Made by a program: the position numbers and the translations under genes. A DNA stretch of 64,000 nt from Ananas comosus (Eukaryota > Streptophyta > Magnoliopsida > Poales > Bromeliaceae), in contig NW_017893358.1 of NCBI RefSeq assembly GCF_001540865.1, forward strand, positions 38,217-102,216. Direction: 5' to 3'. Position 1 is the first letter of the stretch. Every line of letters begins with the position of its first letter. Below are positions 36,460 through 47,053 of the stretch, piece after piece. The notes beneath the pieces were generated by a model. It searched no databases and was not told the origin of the DNA. It was given only the letters and a program-made list of their open reading frames with translations.

Positions 36460-37442
36460 TATAGAAGTCTAGCTCAAAAAATTCACGGTTACATATAATA
36501 GAAGTCGCCTTTTCCAATCCATATCAAAACAAGCTGGAGAAAGCATCCAGGAGAAGACTTCGTAAAACAACCCCAAAAAATTGTTTTTTTTTAAATTTAA
36601 AAGCACTTCAAAATTCCTAGCTAGCTAGTTTATAAAATTGTATTTTGATCGAATAAACCGACTTTGAACTAGTGATTAAATTAATTAATTAATTTGCGCA
36701 ATTCCAACCTAGGCTTTAGAAAAAAAATATAAAAAAAAATGAAAATCAATTAATAAGATCGGCACAAGAAGAGGAGCAAAGTGGTAAGAAGCGGGAGAGG
36801 AGTCCACGGTCCACTGTGGACTCCCTCCCACGCGGTCCACGAGGTCCTCGTGGACCGCGTGTATCCTCCCCAATAGCCGCACTATTTGGCCATGGGTTTT
36901 CATTTTTGAAAACCCAATCTTTTCTCAGAATTTGTAAAAAAAATTTTCAAATTTTTTGATTTTACGAACAACCAAACATCCGAAAATCATTTTTCGAGCG
37001 AAAAAAATTTTCCGATCAGTTTTCCGCCGATCCAAACACACCCTAAATACGTAAATAATCTATAAATCACAAATTATCAAGAAACATAATCTTTCAAGTC
37101 CTTCAAAATACTTTTCTTTTCAATAATATTTATAATTGTTGTTATCTTGAGGAGGAGCAAATGCACGACGCTGAGGCCGGTGTCGTCGACGTGAATGCCT
37201 GGTGAAGGTTGAGGCCGGCCTCTACTACGGCTATCTAGCCGGGCGGAACGAGCGGAGGTTTTAGAGGAATAGAGGAGGAGAGGAGGCGGAGAGGAGAGGA
37301 GAGGCAAGGTGAGCGAAAGGGGTTAGGGATATATATATATATATATATATATGATTAATTAGCAATCTCGTACAGATGGGGTTGCAAACTCAATTAAGTA
37401 CAAAAAGATTTTTTTTAGAATAAATACACTTCCATCCCTAAC
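36460..37442. other. Intergenic with a GTCCAC hairpin and a MITE-like end
   Basis: Near 37046 the reverse complement reads TTTAGGGTGTGTTTGGATCG, a common end of plant hAT-like miniature elements. No matching left end was found. The segment includes a hairpin (separate entry), a GA-rich stretch near 37270-37310 and a (TA)n tract at about 37329-37352. No coding frame is supported. Confidence 0.35.
36801..36861. repeat. GTCCAC inverted repeats; 33-nt hairpin
   Basis: From 36829 to 36861 two 16-base arms (CACGCGGTCCACGAGG and its reverse complement) flank a single T. Just upstream (36801-36822) is an imperfect palindrome of the same GTCCAC/GTGGAC words. The layout recalls the palindrome cassettes of the LTRs, but with a different core and outside any recognised LTR. 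Confidence 0.8.
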
Positions 37443-37926
37443 TAGAGATGTCAACGTGTCGGATTCGAGGCGGATTTTCAAAAATCCGAACCCGAACCCA
37501 ACTCCAAACAGTAGATCCAAATCCGAATCTGAGCCCGACGGATTTTAAAAATTCATATCCAAACCCGAATTTGACCAAAAATTTGAAACCCGAACTCGAA
37601 CCCGAACCCGAACCTGAAAATTTGAACCCAAAATAATTATTTTCTTTTTCGATATTTCAAAATATATTATATTAAATCTAAAATTTTAAAATACAAATTC
37701 AAATATAATATCAAATATATATATATATATATATAAAATAAAAAATAAATTCGGGCTCGGGTTCTAGTCTGGTACCATCAAAATCCATATACGAATCCAT
37801 ATCCGTTGGGTTTCTATTTTTGATATCCATATTCAAATCCATATCCATTTAGCATCGAATATATCTGTTTTATTCGGATTCGGGTTCGGATAAAATTTCG
37901 GGTATCCATACCCATTGACATCCCTA
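37443..37926. mobile_element. MITE, TAGAGATGTCAA family, second copy
   Basis: It has terminal repeats TAGAGATGTCAACG and (reverse complement of the right end) TAGGGATGTCAATG, the same as the element at 31808-32452. The subterminal CCGAACCC and GGATTCGGGTTCGG words are also shared. No clear target duplication is seen, so this copy is older. It is noncoding. Confidence 0.75.
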
Positions 37927-38978
37927 CCCGTAGCATTTATCATATTTGATTTTTATTATCACCTTAATTAGGAATTTCTACGTAATATATAACTTTTTAA
38001 AAAATTAAAATTTGAAACTGAATCAACTATTTAAAAGATAAAATTAAATTTTGATTTGATTCAAATTTACACTTGAAATTACAATTTAAATTTTAGTTTT
38101 AATCTATATAATTAAATTTAAAATCTATATAAATTTATTATTTAATACTTAAAAATAAATTTTAAATTAAAATTTTTTATTTTTTATTTAAGTTCAAATT
38201 AGAATCTAAAACTAAAAAGTTAATTTCTAAAATTCAACTTATATTTTAACTGAAAGTTAAAGTTAAAAAATTTAATTTAATTTCAAATAAAAAATATAAA
38301 AAATATTTGAGATATTTCTGAAACAAAAATTTATTCTACTTTAAGTAATAATGGCAAAACAAAAAATTGCTACTATTATTCTTAAATTTTACAGAAAAAT
38401 TAAATGGCATTTAAATCAAGACCACTTTTATCAGTCAAAAGTAACTACTGCCACAAATGTATTTAAAATTTATTGCCACATGTATGGCCACTAATGTAAT
38501 CGGCATGTTTTAGTGGCAAAATTAAACTATTGCTACTATAATTAAATATATTTTACAGCTATTTTTAAAAACTTCTACAAATAATGTGACTAAAATAACA
38601 CTAGAATATAATAGTAGCAAAATATAAAATTTGCCACTAATACACGAAACATTTATGGAAAAATAAAAACCCACTAAAATAAAGAGTATTTTTAATGGCC
38701 AAACCTACATTCCGCCACTAACATTCTTTACATTTATTGAGAAATAGGTCACCACAGAAATTACATTTTCTTTTCAGTGACGAAATTTAAATTTAGCTAC
38801 TAAAAATACCCATAATTTGCGGCCATTTTAAAAGATTTCCCATAATTAATATCTAGAAATTCATATCAAATTAAAATAGTGGCAAACTATTAAATTTAGC
38901 CACAAAAGTAAAACATTTAGATGCGATTTCTAAATGGCCACAAATAAATGGCCACAAAAAAATATTTTTCTTGTAGTG
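37927..38978. mobile_element. Right end of a CACTA (En/Spm-type) transposon
   Basis: It ends with TTTTTCTTGTAGTG, the reverse of the CACTACAAGAAAAA terminus of plant CACTA elements. The preceding 650 bases carry many scattered short repeats of the GCCACTAA / TTAGTGGC(A)AAAT kind in both orientations, typical subterminal repeats. No left CACTAC end is recognised, so the element start is unclear and may be anywhere after the MITE. No transposase is seen. Confidence 0.65.
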
Positions 38979-39921
38979 ACTACATAATGCCACTCTCTAT
39001 GTCACTAAATAACCAGTTCATCTCTTTTCCTTAGCACTATAGGATCCATGTTCCGACCCAATCCTTACCTATCTATTTCACCAAGTATTCCATGTATACT
39101 AGGTTAACATTTAGAAGTATAAGGAAAAGGTACTACAATGCAATCTTACAATGCAACATGCAAGAGATGAGATTATATGTTATTCTAAGACATAAAAAAG
39201 AGTTCGATTGCTTCGGGATGACACCCCCTACCTTTTGAGAGTATGAAGATTCTAGAAATGCTTCTCGCCGAACGTTACGACGATGTTTCGGCCTCCTTGG
39301 TCCAAAACGACGCTCAATAGGCTATATTTTGCCGATAGCTTTTCACCCGCTCGACGAATCGAAAATCCGACTTCGCCCCCGCGTTTAGACACCTAACAAT
39401 TAGGTTTACAAGCTATCAAATGAGATCAATCTCATGATTTATCAAAAATCCCATTTGGGTGCCCTAGGGTTCACATCTTGCAATTTGCACTATAGAACCC
39501 TAGCTTCTAGCTCTATTCCACCATTAATGGTGCTAGAGGTTCATTTGACCTCATCTCAAAAGCCAAAAACCCAGAAACCCTAAGTTCTACCATTAGGGTT
39601 CAAGAGCTTACCTCTTGAGCTACTCCAAAGGGATGAAGAGGGAGAAGAGAAGGTGATGGAGATGATCTCCTCCAAGCTCTCCTTCTTCTTCTTCTTCTTC
39701 TTCTCCTCCTTCTTCTTCTTCTCTTTTCCTTCTTCTCCTTCTTTACTTCAAGAGAGGGAGAGAGCTTAGAGAGAGAGAAAGAGAAAGCTGAGAGAGAGAG
39801 AGTAAGAGTGAGGGTGAGAGAGAGGAGAGGGCTCAGCCCCTCTATACCCCTCTAACTAATGGCATTTTTGCAAAAAGACCCCTCCACTTTACCTCTCTCA
39901 ACTTACTCTGCCTAGGCAGAT
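38979..39921 (-). mobile_element. Gypsy-type LTR, family E, left part (split by the Sirevirus-like element)
   Basis: The sequence has the same order as LTR A' on the plus strand: a GATGACACCCCCTACC segment, CCCTAGGGTTC words, a CTT-rich then GA-rich tract (39680-39830) and CCTCTATACCCC (the TATA box on minus, about 39846). It continues after the Sirevirus-like element at 52235. The left boundary is not resolved because the CACTA end abuts it. Confidence 0.6.
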
Positions 39922-40149
39922 TGTTAAGGATTTTATAGGTTGGCGAATTTCGTAAAGTTGAATGGAGTCTTGAAGAGTTGATCGCGGATGTTTGAAGAAA
40001 AGATTCAAATTGGAGAACAAAGACTCATTCGAAAAGCTCGGCACTTCAGGTATGAAGAATAGATGATTTATGGTGAAGATGTTTAATTGTAATAAGTTCA
40101 GAAGGCTTAGATTGCTTTAAAACTATTTTACTGAACTTTTATGTGTTCT

Positions 40150-40397
40150 GGGACCGGTCCCTGAGGTTGAGAGACCGATTCCCCTAAGGTCTTCACTGCG
40201 TGAATGTTGAGGCAACCGGTCCCCTGAGATGAAGACCGGTTCCCGAACATTGGGATTTCTGTTGCGCAGCGAGGGACCGGTCTCTGGCTTGAGAGACCGG
40301 TTTCCGAACGTTGTGATTTTTGTCACGCAGCGAGGGACCGGTCTCTCACTTGAGAGACCGGTCTCTCACAGACTGGTCTCCTCGAGAGGACCGGTCT
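40150..40397 (+). promoter_or_regulatory. ACCGGT palindrome cassette, Sirevirus-like 5' LTR
   Basis: A perfect GGGACCGGTCCC at 40150-40161 is followed by at least seven further ACCGGT cores (40215, 40235, 40276, 40296, 40337, 40357, 40390). They come mostly as pairs 20 bases apart: one after GAGGG and one after TTGAGAG. Degenerate copies (GACCGATTCC, GACTGGTCTC) lie between. The array ends about 70 bases before the TATA box, the usual place of a U3 enhancer. Confidence 0.85.
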
Positions 40398-40465
40398 CTG
40401 AGGACGACACATGTTTTTAAAAAGGACTTTTTGCAATCCTAGTCTACTTCTAAGTCTTCTAAACA

Positions 40466-40473
40466 TATAAATA
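40466..40473 (+). promoter_or_regulatory. TATA box of the 5' LTR
   Basis: TATAAATA sits downstream of the palindrome cassette and upstream of a leader with no further TATA. The 3' LTR has the same box at 51564. Confidence 0.75.
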
Positions 40474-41142
40474 AGCTATGGGGGTCATCTTAAAGAAAAA
40501 GGCTTTGAATTTCTACTCATTCTAAACCCTAGAAACTTGTTTTTCCCGTTCCTATGATTCTATTCCAATAACAAGTTTCTGACAATCAACGATCGACTTG
40601 ATTCTTCATTTTTACTTGAGAACTTATATGAGAATCTAGTAGATGTTTGATTAAAAGATAGACCCTCATTGCTTATGAAATTCTAAGGCTTAATCACCAT
40701 AATCTTCGATTCTACAAGCTCCGGAAGGAGGTTCGGCGCGTGGATCTCGCATGTAGCCGAGGATTCGGTGGACGCTTCGAGGAGTTGAGGCGTTGACACT
40801 GCAAGGAGTTGCGGCAAGGTCGGTTGGAGGATTCCTATCGATCGAGGACCGGCGAAGATCACCATCAACGGGAAATCGGTAAATTGAGTCGTGTATTTTT
40901 GTCAAAATCACTTGTACTCAAGTTTTTTTAGTGGATTTTCTTCGCGTGATCGGTCCCGTGGGTTTTTCACTCCGGTTTGGAGTTTTTCCATGTTAAATTT
41001 TCGGTGTGCTATTTTATTTTCCGCTATTTCGTTTTATTTGCATCGAGATTTTTGAGTTTGCCGTTTTTACACCTATTCACCCCCCTCTAAGTGTTACTTA
41101 CCTTTTAGATCCTTGGGATCCATATCTTACAAGTGGTATTAG

Positions 41143-41154
41143 TGGTATCAGAGC
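41143..41154 (+). other. Primer-binding site (tRNA-iMet type), Sirevirus-like element
   Basis: TGGTATCAGAGC starts 12 bases after the 5' LTR end. A TGGTATTAG-like partial copy lies directly before it (41133). Confidence 0.9.
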
Positions 41155-41172
41155 GGGTATAGGCTGTAAATC

Positions 41173-43679
41173 ATGGCCGAGGGCGATAACATCAATCGAC
41201 CCCCTCTCTTCGATGGCACTAATTACGCTTATTGGAAAGTCCGTATGATGGCGTTTCTTATTGCCATCGACGAGCGGGTATGGCAAGCCATTGAATTCGG
41301 GTGGAAACATCCTACCGAAGTTGTCGAGAATGTTACCGGTCCGAAACCGAGAAATAAGTGGACAAAAGAGGAAAACGAATTATCTTCGTTCAACGGAAAG
41401 GGTATCAATGCTTTATTTAATGTTTTAAATCAAATTGAATTTTCTCGTGTCTTAGCGTGTGAAACCGCTAAAGAAATTTGGGACACTTTACAAGTTACAC
41501 ACGAGGGTACAAGCTTGGTAAAGATTCAAAAATTGCAAATGCTTACTAGTAGATTTGATTCTATCCGTATAGAAGAACATGAATTTTTACCGAGTATTAT
41601 ACTCGTTTGCAAGACATTGTAAACACGTGTGCTAACTTGGGCGAGAAAATTTCCGATTCCAAAATTGTTCGAAAAATTTTGAGGACCCTTCCCGAACGAT
41701 TTCGTCCTAAGGTTACGGCTATTGAAACGGTTAAACATCCGGATTAACTCAAGGTAGAAGAATTAGTAAGTGCTCTTCAAACTTATGAGATGATTTTTCC
41801 TTCTAATTCGTCTTCTTCCAAGTCTTCTTCTAAAGCTTCAGGGATGGCTCTAAAATCAACAAAAGGAGATGTCACTTCAACTTCATTGGACTCCGAGTCG
41901 GAGCAAACCCTGGAGGACTTTGAAAAGCAACTAGCACTTCTAACAAAAAAGTTCCGTCAGAACTTTAGAAAGAAGTTTCCTCCCAAGTCTACTTCCTCCA
42001 AGTCAAGCAAATCTAAAGGAAGTTCGTCTTCTTCTTCATCAAAATTCAGAAAATCGGAAAACCTTCAAAAAGATTCTACAAAAGAGAAGAAAAGCAGTGA
42101 AGGTCAAATTCAATGCTATAAGTGTAGGGAATTTGGCCATATTGCATCGGACTGTCCAAATAAAAAGTCTTTGAAAAAGAAAGCGATGCAGGCTATTACT
42201 TGGGATGACTCCTCTTCTGATGATTCAACTTCAAGTGATGAGGATGTCAATGCCACTGCACTGATAGCACAGGATTCGACCTTCATGTGTTTGGCATCTG
42301 CAAATTCTATTTCAATGTCGTCCATACATGAAAAATCTTCTTCGGAGAACTCATCAGATGAAGAATCAGACGAAGATGACATGGTCGCAGCATATCACCA
42401 ATCGGTAATCGAATCAAAGAAGGTGGCAAAACATAACAAGAGGCTGCGGCGGAGTCTATATGAGTTGGAACAAGAGAATTTGAGATTGGTCTCATTATCA
42501 AAGGATCTAGAACAAGAAAGAGATGGTTTGACTGAGGCATACAACTCCTTATTTGAGAAGTGTTCTTTACTTGAAAAAGAAAAAGAGACTCATGTTGAAA
42601 ACATCAATTTTCTCACCAAGCAATACTCGGAAGCTAGAGAAGCAAATATAGAATTCACCAAGACGATCATTCAATTGAAGTCGGATTTGAACGAATTTTC
42701 ATCTGGCTCGAGCAAACTTGATAAGATGCTTGGACTTGGTCAAACAAATAAACTTGGACTTGGGTACGAACGGACGTATATTGATCAAGCGACGAAGAAA
42801 AATGATGAACATTCGTCAAAAACAGTTCCTAAACTTTATGGTAAGTTCGTCCCTCCTAAAAACAATTTGACTAACAAAACTTGTCATATTTGTGGTGTTT
42901 TAGGACACATAAAGAAGTTTTGCAAACAAAAGGGAAAGAGCTCAACAACACCCTTGAACCAAAGAACATCACCCATGAAGAATGATACATATCCTATATC
43001 AAAAGGGAAGTCAACTTGGACTCCAAAGAAGGTTGATCATAAGAAAAAACAAACATGGACACCAAATACGCCGAAATCAAAGGCAAAACAAGCATGGAAA
43101 CCAAAGAAGGAGGATATGAAGAAGAAGTCAATTCAAATCGTCGACAAGCCAACATCAACGAAAGCAAGCAAACCATCGCAACCCAAAACACGTAAGGTTT
43201 GGGTGTGCAAAGGTAAACTCTTCCCATGCCTAGTCATTCATACTTCGCTTCATGCTTACGATAATACTTCATGGTATCTGGATAGTGGTTGTTCCCGTCA
43301 CATGACCGGAGATAAAAATTGGTTTACTTCTTTGAACAAAATCTCCGGAGGACTTGTTGTTTTTGGAGACGGTCAGTCGTCAAAAATCGTTGGAAAAGGA
43401 ACAGTGACTATCTCGGATGGCCCTACTTTGATTGATGTTTTTTATGTTGAGGGGTTTAAATCTAATCTCGTAAGCATAAGCCAACTGTGTGATGATCGGT
43501 ATTCTGTGAATTTTTTCGATAAAGAATGCAATGTGACTTGTGATGACAATCTTTTCTTAAAGGGCGTTAGATCTCAGAATAACTGTTATGTAGTTCCTAG
43601 TTCTTCGACTGAACATTGTAACCTAGTGTCTTTAGAGACTGAGACTTTATGGCATGAAAGACTAGGTCACATAATGTAA
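41173..43679 (+). pseudogene. Sirevirus-like Gag-protease, frameshifted and truncated
   Basis: Gag starts at the ATG at 41173 (MAEGDNINRPPLFDGTNYAYW), 19 bases past the PBS. It has the copia Gag region with the CETAKEIWDTLQVTHEG segment. The frame breaks near 41585 by an indel in a T run and resumes in another frame (TRLQDIVNTCANL near 41605). It meets a TAA at about 41743 and stays open from there to 43679. This last part has a Ser/Lys-rich linker, a zinc knuckle CYKCREFGHIASDC (about 42114) and a coiled-coil stretch (42420-42700). A second knuckle CHICGVLGHIKKFC (about 42882) follows, then protease with DSGC (about 43281) and the start of the pre-integrase zinc site, WHERLGHI. The final ATG-TAA comes from an inserted LTR fragment that cuts off integrase. 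Confidence 0.88.
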
Positions 43680-43950
43680 CACACTGGACCTTTGCAAATT
43701 GCGAGGTTCGAGTGTTTGGACTGTGTCCTGAGTTTTTCCAGATTTTCTGGTGGGTCGTTGACAGTGTTCCGACCTATGGTTCGAATCCCGAAAATTGTAG
43801 TATTTTATGTAGCGCTAAGGTCACTAAAGAGTTGGACTTAGGCTACCCTCGGATTGCATTCTGCGCGAGGTGTAACCGGTGACATGTCGATGGTTGTACC
43901 GGTACACATTTTGTACCGGTACACTTTTGATGGCTGTACCGGTACACTTG
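43675..43950 (+). mobile_element. Gypsy LTR fragment, family B, nested in the Sirevirus-like element
   Basis: It starts TGTAACACACTGGACC, matching the LTR starts at 61023 (plus) and 55562 (minus). It includes a cassette of TGTACCGGTACA palindromes (about 43897-43947). It stops within that cassette where an LTR of another family begins. Its 3' part is missing. Confidence 0.8.
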
Positions 43951-44461
43951 TGTCACGTCCCGCTATCGCCAATTTGGTCGATCCGGGCCCGCACACAGAC
44001 GCCGAACGGACAGGACCTCCCCTGTACGCCCAAGGCTCAACAACAATGAGTACATGTATAAAGAAATAAACAATTTCCAAGAACACATTTCAATATACAT
44101 GGCTTGCACGAAGGCAAGCAACAATCACAAGTGATAGTAAACTAACTGTACAATGAAATTCACTGTAATTTAAAACTTTACATAACTGAAACATTTAGTT
44201 ATTTACAAACTCTTTAATACATTCATTTACATGTTTCAATACATCAAAATGTGTAGCATGAAACCAAAATGGTAAACTACTAAACTCTGGTGTCAGCTAA
44301 CTAAGCTGCAGGGCCCTTGCCGCGATCCTCAGCTACAACACTCGCACTGGAACCTGTATGGTTAGTGGTGTGAGAACTACAGAAAAGTTCCCAGTGGGTT
44401 CGGCCGCCGACCTCGCCGACTCACCCACTAGGTCTACTCAGGCATATGTAGGCAAAAGAAG
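43951..44461. mobile_element. Gypsy-type LTR fragment, family H
   Basis: It starts TGTCACGTCCCGCTATCGCC and shares blocks with the solo LTR at 48630-50537 (CCAATTTGG, CCGCCGAACGGACAG, GTTCCCAGTGGGTTCGG). It is cut off by the single N at 44462. Read as in the family F elements, its transcription direction would be minus. Confidence 0.75.
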
Positions 44462-44462
44462 N
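44462..44462. other. Single-N contig join
   Basis: The base marks an abrupt change from LTR H sequence to copia reverse transcriptase. The missing LTR remainder, integrase and early RT may be lost in the assembly and not in the genome. Confidence 0.85.
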
Positions 44463-44470
44463 ATTTCATC

Positions 44471-45430
44471 GTGGCACAAATTTATGTTGATGACATAGTC
44501 TTTGGAGCAACTAAAGATAAGGATGCCAATGATTTTGCAAAATTGATGGCAAGCGAGTTTGAGATGTCGATGATGGGGGAGCTTAATTATTTCCTTGGAC
44601 TTCAAGTTAAACAAACTAAGGATGGAATTCACTTGTGTCAATCCAAATATGCGAAAGATTTGGTTAAGAAATTTGGATTGGACAATGCAAAGGATTTTGA
44701 CACTCCAATCGGTACAAGTAACAAAGGACTTAGAGTAAATTCGGAAGGACAGAGCATGGATGAGAAACAATACAGAAGCATGATTGGAAGCCTATTGTAC
44801 TTAACTGCGAGCAGACCAGATATTGCTTTCAGTGTTGGAATTTGTGCTCGCTATCAAGCTAATCCTAAGGAAGTTCATCTGAAAGCGGTTAAAAGGATCA
44901 TTCGGTACGTTAAAGGTACAACCGCATATGGCCTATGGTATCCTATGGGAACATCTCTTGATCTGGTCGGCTACTCAGATGCTGACTGGGCAGGCTCTGC
45001 AGATGATCGGAAAAGTACTAGTGGAGCCTATTTTTACATTGGACACTGCTTGGTTGCTTGGCACAGTAAGAAACAAAACTGTATTGCACTTTTCACTGCT
45101 GAAGCTGAATACATTGCGGCCGGGAGTTGCTCTACTCAATTGATTTGGATGAAAAGTTTACTGAGCGACTATCGAATCCCTTCCACCACTCTTACTATTC
45201 TTCGTGACAACACAAGTGCCATTAATATTTCTAAAAACTCTGTTTTACATTCACGAACAAAACATATTGAACTAAAATATCACTTTTTAAGAGAATTGGT
45301 TGAATCAAATGTTCTTCAACTTGAATATATTTCGACTGAAAATCAACTCGCAGATATTTTAACCAAACCTTTGGATCAAAAACGTTTTCTGTATTTAAGA
45401 AAGGCTATTGGTATGAATCCTTCCATCTAG
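44471..45430 (+). pseudogene. Sirevirus-like RT (C-terminal part) and RNase H
   Basis: A 319-residue open frame starts at the RT catalytic motif (QIYVDDIVFGAT), so fingers and the upstream palm are missing. It continues through the thumb/connection (the LNYFLGLQV segment and the SMIGSLLYLTASRPDI segment) to RNase H. RNase H has YSDADW, a glutamate in TAEAEYIAA and the conserved C-terminal QLADILTKPL segment. These active-site residues look intact. The first Met is inside the RT domain, so it is not a real start. The normal 5' part lies beyond the N at 44462. Confidence 0.9.
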
Positions 45431-47053
45431 ATATATTCTATCGGGCCGTAGATCATGTGCATGTTGCATTTTGTTTATGTGCATGGTTCTCGATATTTCC
45501 TGATTATGCTTGATAGAATTATTTTTTTTTGGATAATGTTGCTGTTTTGGGAGATGAATTGGTTTGTGTTAGCTCAATCATATGACTTTAATTGTTTCAT
45601 ATTTAGTTTTTGATTGGTCAATGTCAATGCTATCCTCTATTGTCATCATTTTTGAACGATTAAATCATTGAAATTCTGTTTAGCATACTGAATTAAATCC
45701 AACACCTCATGCTTCGAACTTTGAATGTTGCAATTGTTTGTTGGATTGCGAGTTATGAGATGAATAATTTTTCTCTGTTTTTGAAATTGCAATAATATTT
45801 TTGACTTGAAAGTTGCACTAATTTAGGGGGAGTCTTTCCGATTGTGTTATAAAATTTCTGAAATTCAAGATGTGGAAAGAGTTACATCCCTGCTGGGAGT
45901 GTGAAAACTACCACCACATGGAGGAAAGAGCTACAACCCCGGTCGTCCGGTCAGTGTGTGCAGCTACCACATGTTGATTAAAGTATCTCTATAAGCCAAA
46001 AGGAAAATACTTTTCAGAGAGAAAAAAAAATTGCTCAAAGAGCTATACATCTCGAAGGTGATATAAGGTGGAATGTTAATAAAAAAAAAAGGATGCTCAA
46101 AGAGCCACTCCTGTCTCGAATATTGTGCATAACTCAATTTGAACATATTATTTTAATTTCACGATTCTGAGAATTATTTATACATTTTCTTTAACTAATA
46201 TGATGATAAAACGATACAATAAATTCCTAGATCTTGCATGATGTGTGGGATTTTATTTTATATGTATCTAGAATTTTCATTGATTTTCGGGTCAACAATT
46301 TTTGACAATTTGAATATCCTTGAAATTGATTTTTCAAAATTTATTTATGAAATTTTATTTGAAGTTTTTGGATGAAAATTGGTTATTTTTGTTGATTAAA
46401 CATTGAGGAATAACATATATATTTTCTGGAATTTTTGAGCTTATTTTAAAATTTTTTTTTAAAGTTCCAGGCTCTGGGACCGGTCCCAGGCAGGAGAGAC
46501 CGGTCCCTCCGCCCGACCCAATAAAAGGGTTTTCGTTCGATGTGTCTTGTACGCATTTCAATCTTTTCCCTGCTTCTTCTCTTGCGCTTCTCTTAACTCC
46601 AGATCGGTTTTTACTCACGTTCCTCGTGGATTTGCACTGATTTTAGGTATGATTTTCGGATTTTGTTGCATTTTCATCATATACTCCGAAAATGTGTTTT
46701 GTTTCAGATTTTTTGGTGGTTTTCCTAGAGATCTAGCTGATTTTGTCATTTAGTGTTTCGATCTTCTTAGTAGATTTGTTATCTTCATATTGTCTTGTAT
46801 TTCTTCATCTTTTTGGTCAATTTTTGTAGGTTTTCATCTTCAAAACCTAGTTTTTTCAAAAAAAAATTTTGGGAATCATGTGGTTTTACTGATTTTTGTT
46901 GCATAAGTTGTTCATGCTTCTCATGTTTTCTGGCCCCTAGGATTATCTAGCATTTATATATCAATTTGCTGAAATTTTTTTTGGAATAAAAAATTAAGTG
47001 TTCTTATGTTTCATATGTAAAAATCATTATGTTTAACAGGGGATTTCTTCACA
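45431..47053 (+). other. Noncoding spacer between pol and the extra ORF
   Basis: This is AT-rich DNA with repeated AGAGCTACA/AAAGAGCCAC words (45880-46110) and T runs. It has no domain-bearing frame. A palindrome pair and TATA-like box lie at 46476-46527 and a CT-rich leader-like stretch follows. Confidence 0.6.
46476..46527 (+). promoter_or_regulatory. ACCGGT palindrome pair and TATA-like box ahead of the extra ORF
   Basis: GGGACCGGTCCC (46476-46487) and GAGACCGGTCCC (46496-46507) are followed by AATAAAAG (46520-46527). The extra ORF starts about 530 bases later. The layout copies the LTR promoters in small, so this may be an internal promoter. That function is inference. Confidence 0.5.

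Larger units (their letters stand above)
39922..41131 (+). repeat. 5' LTR of the Sirevirus-like element
   Basis: The LTR is 1,210 bp with TG..CA ends. From 5' to 3' it has a U3 with a palindrome cassette, a TATA box at 40466 and a long R/U5. It ends in the CACCTATTCACCCCCCTC..TTACA block shared with LTR D at 62806. It differs from the 3' LTR by a few percent, by short indels and by an insertion present only in the 3' copy. Confidence 0.9.
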
